Assembly: GCA_964564735.1 (NCBI GenBank)
Contig: CAZMCH010000028.1
Span: forward strand, 1 to 42,673
Direction: 5' to 3'
DNA from: CAZMCH01 sp964564735
Lineage (GTDB): Bacteria > Poribacteria > DTPJ01
DNA length: 42,673 nucleotides
Shown here: positions 24,501 through 32,480 of the stretch, in pieces
Position numbering within the stretch: the stretch's first letter is position 1
Layout of the letters: each line of letters opens with the position of its first letter
The notes under the pieces: model-generated
Seen by the model: the letters and a program-made list of their open reading frames with translations, nothing else
Database searches by the model: none
Told to the model about the DNA's origin: nothing
Translations under genes and position numbers: made by a program

Positions 24501-26972
24501 CTGAGCATAACCATCTTTCGCTTGTCTTAGACCGACAAAATACTGATAGGGATATACATCAACAGTTTTTTGAGAAGTAACGGTTCTTCCTCCTGTTTCA
24601 TGAACTGTTGCAGATATAGTATTCTGCAATGATGATGGTGGAGATATTCCTATTGGCAAACTCTGAATTAAGCTGTATTTGCCTTCTGAATCCAGCACTC
24701 CCCTACCAAGATTGTTGATAATGTTATTAAAGGACTTATTAGGATCGCCAAAAGAGAATGATGACCACTCTTTCGGTGAAAATTGCTTGGCTCGAATCTC
24801 ACTCACAAGATCAACATTTCTACCAATTGCAGCAGGACCAAACAGGCTTATCGCAGAAACATTAATAGTTATGGCTTGCCCCAAATCGTATGAATCAGAA
24901 TCAGTATTTATATTGACTTTCATTCTATCGGGCATGAATTCCTCAACACTAAATCCGCCTCTGCCTATTTCTTTATCTTTGCCAACTATAACTCTTGCGG
25001 TGTATGAACCTGTCATGGCATAATCAGGGACATCAATCTCAAATTCGCATGAAGCCTTATCGTTTATTACTTTCCTAAATTCTGCAAATATTCGGTTATC
25101 GGGGCTGAGAACCTCAAGTTTTATAGGCATTGAAGGGGGAACAGAAGCCTTTTTGCCTCGAATGATTATCGCAACATGTGCTTTTTCGCCGGGGCGATAT
25201 ATATCCCTATCGCCGTAAACATAAGCATCAAAGCCATCTTGCAGATATGGCGAACCCTCGACATCAAAATCGGTTGTAGATATTTGATTCCTGCCAAGTT
25301 CAAGGAATGAAACATCCTCCCCACTTGATACGGTTATAATATACGGGCTAAATTCGTCTAGAACTGATTTTGGGATTGTTATATCTGCTATGCCATTACT
25401 ATTTGTCTTGCCTGTTGCCATTACTTGATTATTCTGGCTCAAAATCGTAACGTTTGCATCTTTAATAGGCTTTAGCGTTGAAAGTGAGTTTGCCCAGACA
25501 ATAAAACGGTCATTAGCTCTTTTGGCTGTAATGCCCAAATCTGTTATCATAACGATCTTGCGAGCATCTCTCCAATAATCGTCCATACTCGTTGCCTGAA
25601 CATCAAACACACCTGCGCGCTGATCAGCAAGATATGACTCCATATTAATCGGAGTGATGACTTCTTCATTCATTCTGTCAGAAATATCAACTTCTTCAGA
25701 ATATATTGTTTTACCCATGCTTTCCACATTATACCAATAATAAGGCGAATCCATTGCACCTGCATTGACAAGATGGGAAAGGTTATTTATATAGATTTTT
25801 CTAATTTCTATACGGGCTTTTTTAATGTTAACAGTTGATAGACCGACATTAAGTTTCCCTTTTCGAGCTAGATATATTCCATCTCCAATGAAACTAAGGC
25901 TTGGTTCTACATTTTGCATAACAACTGATGTTTGAAAATCATTTTTTAGTATCGCCCCATCAACAGCCATTAGACCTTTTTTTATTGAGATATTATAGTA
26001 GCTTCCAGAAGCGAATTTCCCTCTTAACTCAACATAATGGAAGTTTGATGTTAAATCATAGTCAGTTACGGGTTCAATGCTTATATACTGCTTGGCAAGT
26101 TCAGCTTTTACTGGAGAAGCAAACCTTATCTTTATATAGCCATACTCCATTTGTTGTTCAGGAAATACGCCGTCAATCTTCAAATCTCCACCAGATTTTA
26201 AGTTGAAATATTCAGAATAGGCTTTATCAAAACCATCTGTTCCATTTGCAGGAACTAAATCTTCATTGATGACTAATTGTATGCTATGCCCTCTTTCTGG
26301 ATTTGGTATTGGTTCAGTTTCAATATTGATAACGGTTCCAGCCTGTGGTGAAACGATCTGATATGGTATTTGATTTCCGCCTTTATATGAGATGGTCAAG
26401 TTTTTTTGAATATCATCTAATTCTACGGGATAATTAAATTCCAATGTGCCTACTATGGGAACAACCTTATCATCAGGAGTATTAAATCTATAAGAAAGAA
26501 GGGCATTCTCTATCTTAAATTTCTCTGTATGGAATTCAAATTGTCTTTTTCCTCTTAAATAATATCCAGCTTTTATTGCTACTTCGGGCATTATATTGGC
26601 TACATACTTTGTAGAAGGCAGAAGTAAGACATTTGGATAAAACTGCAAGACATTTCTATCAGTCCATCTGTAAACGCCTGTCAATGAAGGAGTGAATTTT
26701 ATTACTGCATCCGTAAATTCTTTGCCGAGATCAGCATCTCCAGCAATGTTTTGAGAAAATTCGATTGTGAAGTTTGTATTTTGAGATACTTTGCCAGTAG
26801 GCTTAAAAGATAGGATTTTTACTGCATCTTTGCCGGGAGGAATTAGCACGACATATATTGCGCCTACAATGATTATAAGCACAAGAACTGCGATTATTAT
26901 AAGCCATTTTGCATTTGCGCTAAACCAGTTTGGTTTTTTATTTTTTGCTAAATTATTATCAGTTTCTTCCAT
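21555..26972 (-). CDS. Bacterial alpha-2-macroglobulin family protein
   Basis: 1805 residues. A single N-terminal membrane segment (about 22-42) anchors it to the inner membrane with the rest in the periplasm. Several MG beta-sandwich domains follow (YPVELDD, YRPGEKAHVAIIIRG, YKHGETAKVQIRSPF are typical MG2/bait-like segments), then FPRFIASGDRFVVPV, and the intact thioester motif PYGCAEQTASRVFPL with Cys near residue 1355 inside the alpha/alpha-toroid TED domain. Such proteins trap proteases by covalent thioester reaction and are thought to protect the envelope. The usual partner, penicillin-binding protein 1C (pbpC), is not next to it; signal peptidase I is. SD GGGAGG precedes the ATG. Confidence 0.9.
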   Translation of the reverse strand: MEETDNNLAKNKKPNWFSANAKWLIIIAVLVLIIIVGAIYVVLIPPGKDAVKILSFKPTGKVSQNTNFTIEFSQNIAGDADLGKEFTDAVIKFTPSLTGVYRWTDRNVLQFYPNVLLLPSTKYVANIMPEVAIKAGYYLRGKRQFEFHTEKFKIENALLSYRFNTPDDKVVPIVGTLEFNYPVELDDIQKNLTISYKGGNQIPYQIVSPQAGTVINIETEPIPNPERGHSIQLVINEDLVPANGTDGFDKAYSEYFNLKSGGDLKIDGVFPEQQMEYGYIKIRFASPVKAELAKQYISIEPVTDYDLTSNFHYVELRGKFASGSYYNISIKKGLMAVDGAILKNDFQTSVVMQNVEPSLSFIGDGIYLARKGKLNVGLSTVNIKKARIEIRKIYINNLSHLVNAGAMDSPYYWYNVESMGKTIYSEEVDISDRMNEEVITPINMESYLADQRAGVFDVQATSMDDYWRDARKIVMITDLGITAKRANDRFIVWANSLSTLKPIKDANVTILSQNNQVMATGKTNSNGIADITIPKSVLDEFSPYIITVSSGEDVSFLELGRNQISTTDFDVEGSPYLQDGFDAYVYGDRDIYRPGEKAHVAIIIRGKKASVPPSMPIKLEVLSPDNRIFAEFRKVINDKASCEFEIDVPDYAMTGSYTARVIVGKDKEIGRGGFSVEEFMPDRMKVNINTDSDSYDLGQAITINVSAISLFGPAAIGRNVDLVSEIRAKQFSPKEWSSFSFGDPNKSFNNIINNLGRGVLDSEGKYSLIQSLPIGISPPSSLQNTISATVHETGGRTVTSQKTVDVYPYQYFVGLRQAKDGYAQINKPTEFEFVVLGKNSQPVAGRQCEISCYRVTWQTIMQKVNGRIQYDSQRQENLVKSLSLASGTTATKFSFTPDQYSEYRVEIRESGGHSSSISFYVSGWGSSPWAMSKPERLDIGLDKKIYKHGETAKVQIRSPFAGRLLLTVEGDEVYEIDSKDMKENTGTVNIKISDKYKPNAYISVSVIRSTNSLEQNAPVRAYGVVPLMVDSSKNKLDIKLDVVETMRPNSPLKVSYTVNGRNKNGYITIAAVDEGICQLTDFKTPSPFDHFFGKKRLEVTTHDIYAWILPEIDGTKTTSSTAGGEPGTVKRRVSPISVARVKPVAMWSGLTKVDKNGKGSVTFNIPQFNGRLRVMAVSFSDDEFGSISKDVTVRDPIVLIPTFPRFIASGDRFVVPVTVYNGTDKSDTFTINLTATGPVDTPSPSMQKVVLSPKEEKQIMFTIKAKDLMGKVTFKVSAIGAGEQVSEETDVPLRPASPPITLTGSGTVKANTSGTFTIPGSWIKGTSDFEVTVSSLPIMQFASSLQYLLQYPYGCAEQTASRVFPLLYFNDMAKAIEPKLFGTNSPDYFINEGITKLVNMQFPSGDFAFWPSASYGNPWTSIYVSHFLAEARKAGYEVPERAYQNMIKALKRHAKIPITENWHEGVKTYACYVLSIIGEPDRSTMLYLKNTELKRMSDDSQALLAGAFALSGDTNTANALIPKTSQSREIKRQTGYNFDSSIRSDAIILSVLAEMNPNHPLVPKLVQKLSNSASKNNRWYTTQENAFAFLALGKLFRNQPPGKYTGTININGSNIGKFTNNDQRFTGKDWGGRQITLDIKGTGTCYYYWKAFGVPIESEVREFDEELTVRRKYLSSEGKPVSYTDFQQGDLVVAEITCKALTESLDNVVIVDLLPAGFEIENPRLGSRAGISWIKDTGIYPSYMDIRDDRMILFVNLPKMQEVKFYYALRVVSVGDFVLPSISAEAMYDPAKASVSSGGRIRVAQ

Positions 26973-26984
26973 TTTATGTCCTCC

Positions 26985-28415
26985 CTATTTTGTATGATTC
27001 ATTAAATAATCTATAATGATATTGTTGATCGTTTTTCCTGTTTCTTCGAATTGCAGACCTTGTAATGATTTTGTATATGTAGAAAGAAATTCGTCAAAAG
27101 CAACTATATAAGTCTTTGATTTATCTAATGCTAATCCATTTATTTTTATATTATCAGCTATTCCATCAGATTTTACATAGGTGCATCCAGCGATATATGA
27201 ATCTTTTTCAGAAAGAACTTCCTGTATTTGTTTGCCCGTCAACTCATATATTAAGATTTGGTTATGCCATGGATGTATCATACAAGCCTCTTTTAGTGTT
27301 ACTTTTCCTTTCCTAATGCCTCTTTCTACTGAACCAAGATCAATCAATGCAATATCGCTTCCTGTATTGAGTCTGACTGCCTCCGCAGTAAATATGCCAA
27401 TAGGATTATTACTATTTTTCTTATATGGAATATCATCATCTAATTCGCAAAGAACTTCTGATAGTTTATCATCATATTTTTTGATAATATCTAATGCTAT
27501 ATTATCTTCTTTGATCTTATTGTCAATAGGTATCAATTTCCCATCTGCTTTTACTATTTTATATTTTCCAGAATCGCTTTTTTTTAAGCCAATATCAAGC
27601 TGACCTAGATATTTTGTATATTCACCCGCCTGAACAATTATAACATTGCCTTTTCCATCCTTTTTTGGAACAAACATAGGTTCATTTAGCTGATTATGGC
27701 TATGACCACCAACAATAATATCAATTTCTGGACATTTCTCAGCAAGAAGTATATCTGCGCCAAGTCCAATATGTGATAGAGCAATAATTATGTCTGATTT
27801 ACCCATAATTTCAGGTAAAATTTCTTTTGTTGATTGGATAGGGTCTCTTAATTTCAATATACGACCTGATGGATGATCCTCTCTAATAACTCCAAAACCA
27901 AGTATTGCTATCTTTACGCCATTAACTTCCTTTATGATATATGAAGGAAAAAGCCTTTCCTCATTATTCTTATAGACTACATTTGAGAGTAAAACAGGCA
28001 CTTTCATAAATGTTATTTGCTTCAATAGATTACTTACGCTGAAATAAAAATCGCCATTTCCGGGCGTAAAGGCATCAAAACCTATTGAATCTATAACTTG
28101 CATATTCACTTCACCACCAAAGCATACTGTCGGTGCATCGCCTCTTGATAATTCGTCTCCTGCATGAAGGATAAGCGTTGAGTCGGGATTTTCTTTTTTC
28201 ATTTCTTTGATAAGTGTTGCAACTCTTGTCATTCCGCCAATATCTTTTGATTTATCATCATCATAGGGAGTTAAATGACCATGAGTATCGTTTATATGTA
28301 ATATGATAATGTTCTTTAAGCTATTATCTGATTCAATGCTCAAACCAGATATTACGTTTACAATGAGAGAAAGAATTATAATAATTGGTAATATTCTGAG
28401 GATTCTGTTTTTCAT
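26985..28415 (-). CDS. Periplasmic 5'-nucleotidase / metallophosphatase family protein
   Basis: 476 residues with a signal peptide (basic MKNRILR, then about 16 hydrophobic residues, to near VISG). The N-terminal calcineurin-like phosphatase domain has ILHINDTHGH, LILHAGDELSRGD, TPGNGDFYFSV and IIVGGHSHNQ. A C-terminal 5'_nucleotid_C domain (PIGIFTAEAVRLNTGSDIALIDLGSVERGI) binds the base. The motif normally written GNHE/D is GNGD here, so the catalytic His is replaced by Gly; the metal-binding Asn stays. Activity may be altered or specialised. It lies 12 nt before the alpha-2-macroglobulin gene and 25 nt after selD. Confidence 0.85.
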   Translation of the reverse strand: MKNRILRILPIIIILSLIVNVISGLSIESDNSLKNIIILHINDTHGHLTPYDDDKSKDIGGMTRVATLIKEMKKENPDSTLILHAGDELSRGDAPTVCFGGEVNMQVIDSIGFDAFTPGNGDFYFSVSNLLKQITFMKVPVLLSNVVYKNNEERLFPSYIIKEVNGVKIAILGFGVIREDHPSGRILKLRDPIQSTKEILPEIMGKSDIIIALSHIGLGADILLAEKCPEIDIIVGGHSHNQLNEPMFVPKKDGKGNVIIVQAGEYTKYLGQLDIGLKKSDSGKYKIVKADGKLIPIDNKIKEDNIALDIIKKYDDKLSEVLCELDDDIPYKKNSNNPIGIFTAEAVRLNTGSDIALIDLGSVERGIRKGKVTLKEACMIHPWHNQILIYELTGKQIQEVLSEKDSYIAGCTYVKSDGIADNIKINGLALDKSKTYIVAFDEFLSTYTKSLQGLQFEETGKTINNIIIDYLMNHTK

Positions 28416-28440
28416 TTTTCCCCCTAATGATATTTTATAT

Positions 28441-29484
28441 CTAGACTACATATATCTTGCTATTTTGATCAATGATTCTACCTATAACAGCAGAAGCCAA
28501 TGTTCCAACAGTATTTAAATGATCAATAAGTATTTTGCTTTTATCTTCTGATACAGAAATTAACAATCCGCCAGAAGTCTGCGCATCACATAATATCATT
28601 TGATATTCATAAGAGATGCTTTCATCCCATACGATATTATCACCAAGAAATTCATGGTTTCTTATACTTCCCGCAGGTATAATAAGGTCATCAGCCAATT
28701 TCCATGTTCCATCAATTATCGGCACATTTTGGAGGCTAACTTCCGCCCCAACCTTGCTTGCTGAGATCATCTCGTAAAGATGACCGAGAAGCCCAAATCC
28801 AGTAATATCAGTGCAGGCATTAACACCTATCTCAATCATACATTCGGAGGCGGATTTATTCAACATGCTCATAACTTTGATGGCTTCTTCTGCAACATCA
28901 CTAGGGGCAATATCTTCTTTCATTGCAGTAGTGATTATGCCTGTTCCGATTGGCTTTGTTAGTATCAAGACATCACCAGCCTTAGCACCAGAATTTGCGA
29001 CTATCTTATCGGGATGAACTAGACCAGTTACTACCATGCCGTATTTTGGCTCATTATCATCAATTGTATGTCCGCCTGTTATTGGGATGCCCGCTTCCTT
29101 TGCCTTGTCAGCACCGCCTCGCAATATCTCAACCAAAATTTCCAGAGGCAGTTTATCAACAGGAAATCCGGCTATATTTAACGCCATAATAGGCTTTGCA
29201 CCCATAGCGTATATATCGCTTAAGGCATTTGTGGCAGAGATCAGACCGAAAGTATAGGGATCATCAACAATCGGTGTAAAATAATCAACTGTCTGCACTA
29301 TTGCTAGCTCATCACTGATTTTATAGACAGCAGAATCATCCGATTCATCGTATCCAATTATCACATTAGGGTCATGTAGTTTTGGTATCTGGCGCAGAAC
29401 CTGCTCCAAGTCCTTTGGACCTATTTTACATGCTCAGCCAGCACCGTGACTGAATGATGTTAACTTTATTTTCTTGTTAGTCAA
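28441..29484 (-). CDS. selD: Selenide, water dikinase SelD, itself a selenoprotein (TGA = Sec17)
   Basis: 347 residues when read through the in-frame TGA at 29436-29434. From TTG 29484 (GGAGAG 7 nt ahead) the N-terminus is MTNKKIKLTSFSHGAG-U-ACKIGPKDLEQ. The Sec falls at position 17 with Lys20 after it, exactly matching catalytic Cys17/Lys20 of E. coli SelD. Then the ATP-binding region (YDESDDSAVYKI, VQTVDYFTPIVDDPYTFG, ATNALSDIYAMGAKP, GGHTIDDNEPKYG) is fully conserved. SelD makes selenophosphate for Sec-tRNA and selenouridine. A stem TCCAA/TTGGA with loop AGGAC 15-29 nt after the TGA fits a bacterial SECIS. A standard gene caller would start the gene at 29409 and lose the active site. It is second in the operon, 16 nt after the URO-D-like gene. 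Confidence 0.95.
29405..29436 (-). promoter_or_regulatory. Candidate bacterial SECIS of selD
   Basis: UGA at 29436-29434, 14 nt, then UCCAA (29419-29415), loop AGGAC (29414-29410), UUGGA (29409-29405). The loop G is at the second position and 21 nt after the UGA, matching known features of SelB-binding hairpins. Confidence 0.6.
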
Positions 29485-29500
29485 GAGATTCTCTCCAAAA

Positions 29501-30577
29501 TTAGTCACTGACAATTTTTAATATCTCTTCGGCGTTTTGAGGAGATGACGCACCCATGCCTATAAGAAATTGCTTAAATCCTGCGCCAAATTCCTTCTTT
29601 AATGCTTTTAGAGTCTCAACATTATCACATCCAATAAGGACTTTTTTCCCTGCATCTATGGTCTTGTGATATAATCCCCACCAATGTTTGTCCCATGTTG
29701 GCGGATGTCCTGCGCCCGGTGTCCATTGAAGCATATTCAGCTTTGGAATAGATAATAAAAGATCATGATGAGAGATTGCCCCTGGTCCGTCCCAGTGATA
29801 CATCGAATAAGAAACCCTTTCGCACATCTCCGTTAATATCGGAATCATAAACTCATTAAACATCGCTGGTGAGATCATTGCAGAGAAATCACATTGAAAT
29901 TTTGACATTCTGCCCGGCGCCCATGCCCAAAAATATGATCCCCCAACTTCATCTCTAAACATATCATATAAAACGTCATAATATCTAAAATATCTATCAG
30001 TAATTTGGCGAAGGCTTTTATGAACCCAGTCAGGACGCTCAATCAAATCGACAAGCAATTCCTGTGTCCCTCTCATAGCTGCAAGCGTATCCAATCCCTC
30101 TATCAGGTCAGGAAACTGAACCATGAATTTGCCTTTACCTAGACTTAATTGCTCTTTTCCAAGTTTTATCACGAAATTCCAATAGAAGTTTTCCTGATTA
30201 TAATCAAAACTTGCTTTATCGGGGTCATCTAAAAACGGTTCACACCAAACAGTTCCCGGCATTTCGATACCGTTACAACCTAAAAATAAAGCAAGGCAAT
30301 TTGGCGCAAGGTCAGGGGCAACGACTGGAACTGCATCACCAAGATAATAATTATTGATACAGGTTCTTGCTGATAGGTTAACACGATAAGCAAAATTAGT
30401 TGTTGAATAATGCGTTACCCAGCCTTCTGGTTGGGGCGTTGCTGGTATATCCTCAAGTGGTTTGGGACGTGGCGCAGTAATTTGCATTGCTGGTCTGCCA
30501 ATATCTCCGCCATTCCACCATATTGTCAATCTTTTGCGAACTTCATCCATGTCTTCACGATAAAGCATTCCACTCAT
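29501..30577 (-). CDS. Uroporphyrinogen decarboxylase (URO-D)-fold protein
   Basis: 358 residues from ATG 30577 (AAAGGAAA upstream; the in-frame TTG one codon earlier is less well placed). The N-terminal MLYREDMDEVRKRLTIWWNGGDIGRP, the central YFWAWAPGRMSKFQCDFSAMISPAMFNEF and SMYHWDGPGAISHHDLLLSI, and the TPGAGHPPTWDKHWWGLYHK region match the broad URO-D family as seen in non-haem contexts. Related proteins include methylcobamide:CoM methyltransferases. The haem enzyme's typical N-terminal arginines are not evident, so a role in corrinoid or C1 metabolism is more likely than haem synthesis, by inference. It is the first gene of the six-gene operon. Confidence 0.7.
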   Translation of the reverse strand: MSGMLYREDMDEVRKRLTIWWNGGDIGRPAMQITAPRPKPLEDIPATPQPEGWVTHYSTTNFAYRVNLSARTCINNYYLGDAVPVVAPDLAPNCLALFLGCNGIEMPGTVWCEPFLDDPDKASFDYNQENFYWNFVIKLGKEQLSLGKGKFMVQFPDLIEGLDTLAAMRGTQELLVDLIERPDWVHKSLRQITDRYFRYYDVLYDMFRDEVGGSYFWAWAPGRMSKFQCDFSAMISPAMFNEFMIPILTEMCERVSYSMYHWDGPGAISHHDLLLSIPKLNMLQWTPGAGHPPTWDKHWWGLYHKTIDAGKKVLIGCDNVETLKALKKEFGAGFKQFLIGMGASSPQNAEEILKIVSD

Positions 30578-30645
30578 CAAAATTTCCTTTCAAAAACATA
30601 ATATAGGGCATTAATTCAAAAATTTTTTGAAATGAATTTAATTAT

Positions 30646-30674
30646 AGTATAACAATAATAATTTCCATTGTCTA
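30646..30674 (-). promoter_or_regulatory. Putative sigma-70 promoter of the URO-D/selD operon
   Basis: On the - strand TAGACA (30674-30669), 17-nt spacer, TATACT (30651-30646), about 69 nt before the ATG at 30577. No other promoter-like sequence lies between the six genes. Confidence 0.55.
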
Positions 30675-30707
30675 TTAGGAAATTTAATAGCAAAATCGTT
30701 TTTTTCT

Positions 30708-30736
30708 TTGACTTTTGGCATAATTGCCATTAATAT
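30708..30736 (+). promoter_or_regulatory. Putative sigma-70 promoter with an operator-like dyad in the spacer
   Basis: TTGACT (30708-30713), 17-nt spacer, TAATAT (30731-30736). The spacer contains the palindrome TGGCA-TAAT-TGCCA (30716-30729), a position where a bound repressor would block polymerase. It faces the DUF104/PIN/aldolase genes, 180 nt away. Confidence 0.55.
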
Positions 30737-30820
30737 TATAGCATTAGATTAACTTGAAGATGATAATATAACCAAAAGGCAGGGCATCAACGCTTTGAGG
30801 AGAGATTAGAAGATAACAAC

Positions 30821-30878
30821 CTTGTAGCCCAATTTTCTAGGCTGGCAAAATTCCAAGCTGGAAGCTTGGGCTACAAAG
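30821..30878 (+). repeat. Dispersed palindromic repeat family A, copy 1
   Basis: TTGTAGCCCAA (30822-30832) and its exact complement TTGGGCTACAA (30866-30876) are the ends. An inner hairpin CCAAGC/GCTTGG sits at the right. It ends 40 nt before the DUF104 start. Close relative at 39480-39541; half copy at 34151-34178. Confidence 0.85.
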
Positions 30879-30917
30879 ACAATTAACATAAGTCATTAAT
30901 GATAAGGAGAAAAGGAA

Positions 30918-31145
30918 ATGTTGAGAACAATTAAAGCCAGATATAAAAATGGTCTTATAGAACCATTGGAGGAAATAAAAATTAGTGAAGGCTCAGAAAT
31001 CACTATAACTATTTCTGAGCCACCTAACGAAGATGGATTAGACAGAAGTTTTGGTGGATGGAAGGGATTGATTGATGCAGACGAGTTCCTAAAAAATGTT
31101 TATGCAGATAGGCTAATATCAACACGACCGGAGGTCAAACTTTGA
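30918..31145 (+). CDS. Antitoxin, DUF104 (AF2212-like) family
   Basis: 75 residues with SD AAGGAG. The N-terminal 35 residues, LRTIKARYKNGLIEPLEEIK followed by ISEGSEITITI, are the classic DUF104/AF2212-like beta-sheet seen in many small antitoxins. The C-terminal part (FGGWKGLIDADEFLKNVYAD) is the helix that typically wraps the PIN toxin. Its TGA overlaps the TTG start of the PIN gene, indicating coupled translation. It probably neutralises the toxin at 31142-31543; no DNA-binding motif is obvious. Confidence 0.88.
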   Translation: MLRTIKARYKNGLIEPLEEIKISEGSEITITISEPPNEDGLDRSFGGWKGLIDADEFLKNVYADRLISTRPEVKL

Positions 31146-31543
31146 GAGTATCATACATTATTGATACCGATTGGGCTGTGCATCATTTGAATGGTGAAAA
31201 AAGAATCAGAATGAAATTAAAGCAGTTACAGCCAGAGGGATTAGGATTGAGTATAATATCATTGGCTGAATTATCTGAAGGCGTTATATACTCTCGCAAT
31301 CCAACGAAAAGTAAAGATCAATTGAATGAATTTCTTTCCAGTGTCAGTGTAATAGAAATAACTAGCGAAATATGCAGTATTTTCGGACAAAAACGAGGTA
31401 TTCTTCGCCAACAAGGATTAATGATTGGCGACTTTGATCTTATCATTGCCTCAACTTGCATTTATCACAATATAACGTTATTAACTAATAATCGCAAGCA
31501 TTTTGAGCGAATAGAAGGGCTAAAGATTATTTCGCTTATTTAA
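31142..31543 (+). CDS. VapC-family PIN-domain toxin
   Basis: 133 residues from TTG 31142, overlapping the antitoxin stop, with GGAGG 9 nt ahead. Acidic residues of the PIN active site: D in YIIDTDWAVHHL, E in IISLAELSEGV, D in MIGDFDLIIAST, and N/H in LLTNNRKHFERI, the usual VapC T-x-N-x-x-H-F end. Ribonuclease that arrests translation in the VapC family. The 15-nt gap to the aldolase gene suggests that the cassette is now cotranscribed with the sugar genes. Confidence 0.9.
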   Translation: MRVSYIIDTDWAVHHLNGEKRIRMKLKQLQPEGLGLSIISLAELSEGVIYSRNPTKSKDQLNEFLSSVSVIEITSEICSIFGQKRGILRQQGLMIGDFDLIIASTCIYHNITLLTNNRKHFERIEGLKIISLI

Positions 31544-31557
31544 AAGGAGCAATAAAA

Positions 31558-32406
31558 ATGCCTTTAGTATCTATCCTGAGTGAGTTAAAGAAGGCTCAGG
31601 AAAAAGGTTACGCAATCGGTTGTTTTGATATAGTTGAGCCATTGGGAACGCAAGGGCTTATTTCAACAATGGAGAAAAAGCGTTCCTCGGGCATAATAGG
31701 TATCTGGTCAGGGATGCTTGATCGCCCAAATGCAAGGGCTTTGGTAAATCATACTCTTGCTATGGCGGAAGAAGCAACAGTGCCTATCTCGTTAATCCTC
31801 GATCATGGACATAGCTTTGAGAATTGCGTAAAAGCGGTCAAGCTTGGATTTACAGACGTTATGTATGACGGCTCAAAGCTGACTCTTGAGGAAAATATCG
31901 CCAATACACAAATGGTAGTCCGTATGGCTCATGCTGTCGGTGTAAATGTTGAGGCGGAACTTGGTCAGGTCGGCTCAGGGCATAATTATCAGGATTTTGG
32001 GGCAAAAAGAGAAGGCTTTACCAATCCTGATGTTGTAGAAATATTCGTTGAAAAGACAGGCGTTGATATGCTTGCAATCGCTATTGGCACAGCGCACGGT
32101 CATTATCAAGGCGATCCTGAGATTGATCTTGAATTGCTTGCGGAAATAAGAAAACGCACTGATATTCCATTAGTTTTACATGGCGGATCGGGCTTGTCTG
32201 ATGATCAATTTCGTTCTGCGGTTTCAGGTGGGATCAGTAAAATTAACATATTCACTAATCTGGCAACTGAGTCAACCAAGCGTATGCTCGAAGATGCGAA
32301 ATCTGAGAAAGCATCATATTTTTCATTCATAGGCAAGATTCGTGAAGCATTTGAATATGAATGCGAAAGATTAATTGATGTTTTTGGATCAGATGGCAAG
32401 GCATAG
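31558..32406 (+). CDS. Class II (zinc) aldolase, fructose-bisphosphate/tagatose-bisphosphate type
   Basis: 282 residues with AAAGGAG before the ATG. TIM-barrel class II aldolase: ILDHGHSFENCVKAVKLGFTDVMYDGS (Zn-binding His in DHGHS), EAELGQVGSG, AIAIGTAHGHYQG (second Zn His) and VLHGGSGLSDDQFRSAVSGGISKINIFT (third Zn His and phosphate loop) are all intact. It cleaves ketose 1,6-bisphosphates or related sugar phosphates. The N-terminal region (GCFDIVEPLGTQGLI) departs from standard FbaA/GatY, so the substrate is not clear. It lies in an operon with two amidohydrolase-like genes, suggesting carbohydrate or polyol catabolism, by inference. Confidence 0.87.
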   Translation: MPLVSILSELKKAQEKGYAIGCFDIVEPLGTQGLISTMEKKRSSGIIGIWSGMLDRPNARALVNHTLAMAEEATVPISLILDHGHSFENCVKAVKLGFTDVMYDGSKLTLEENIANTQMVVRMAHAVGVNVEAELGQVGSGHNYQDFGAKREGFTNPDVVEIFVEKTGVDMLAIAIGTAHGHYQGDPEIDLELLAEIRKRTDIPLVLHGGSGLSDDQFRSAVSGGISKINIFTNLATESTKRMLEDAKSEKASYFSFIGKIREAFEYECERLIDVFGSDGKA

Positions 32407-32420
32407 CGATTATTAGAAAG

Positions 32421-32468
32421 ATAGAACACTGATTAAGCGGATTTGGCGGATTTTCGCAGATTATAGGA
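32421..32468 (+). repeat. Dispersed repeat family C, copy 2
   Basis: ATAGAACACTGATTAAGCGG, then ATTTGGCGGATTTTCGCAGA and TTATAGGA. It lies 14 nt after the aldolase stop and ends 12 nt before the next start codon, fully filling the gap. Confidence 0.85.
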
Positions 32469-32480
32469 TGATAGGAATTT

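Larger units (their letters stand above)
30578..30917. other. Divergent promoter region and repeat between the URO-D operon and the DUF104/PIN operon
   Basis: About 340 nt without a gene. It holds back-to-back promoters (30646-30674 on -, 30708-30736 on +), a TGGCA/TGCCA dyad inside the + promoter, and repeat A1 next to the toxin-antitoxin genes. Confidence 0.65.
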
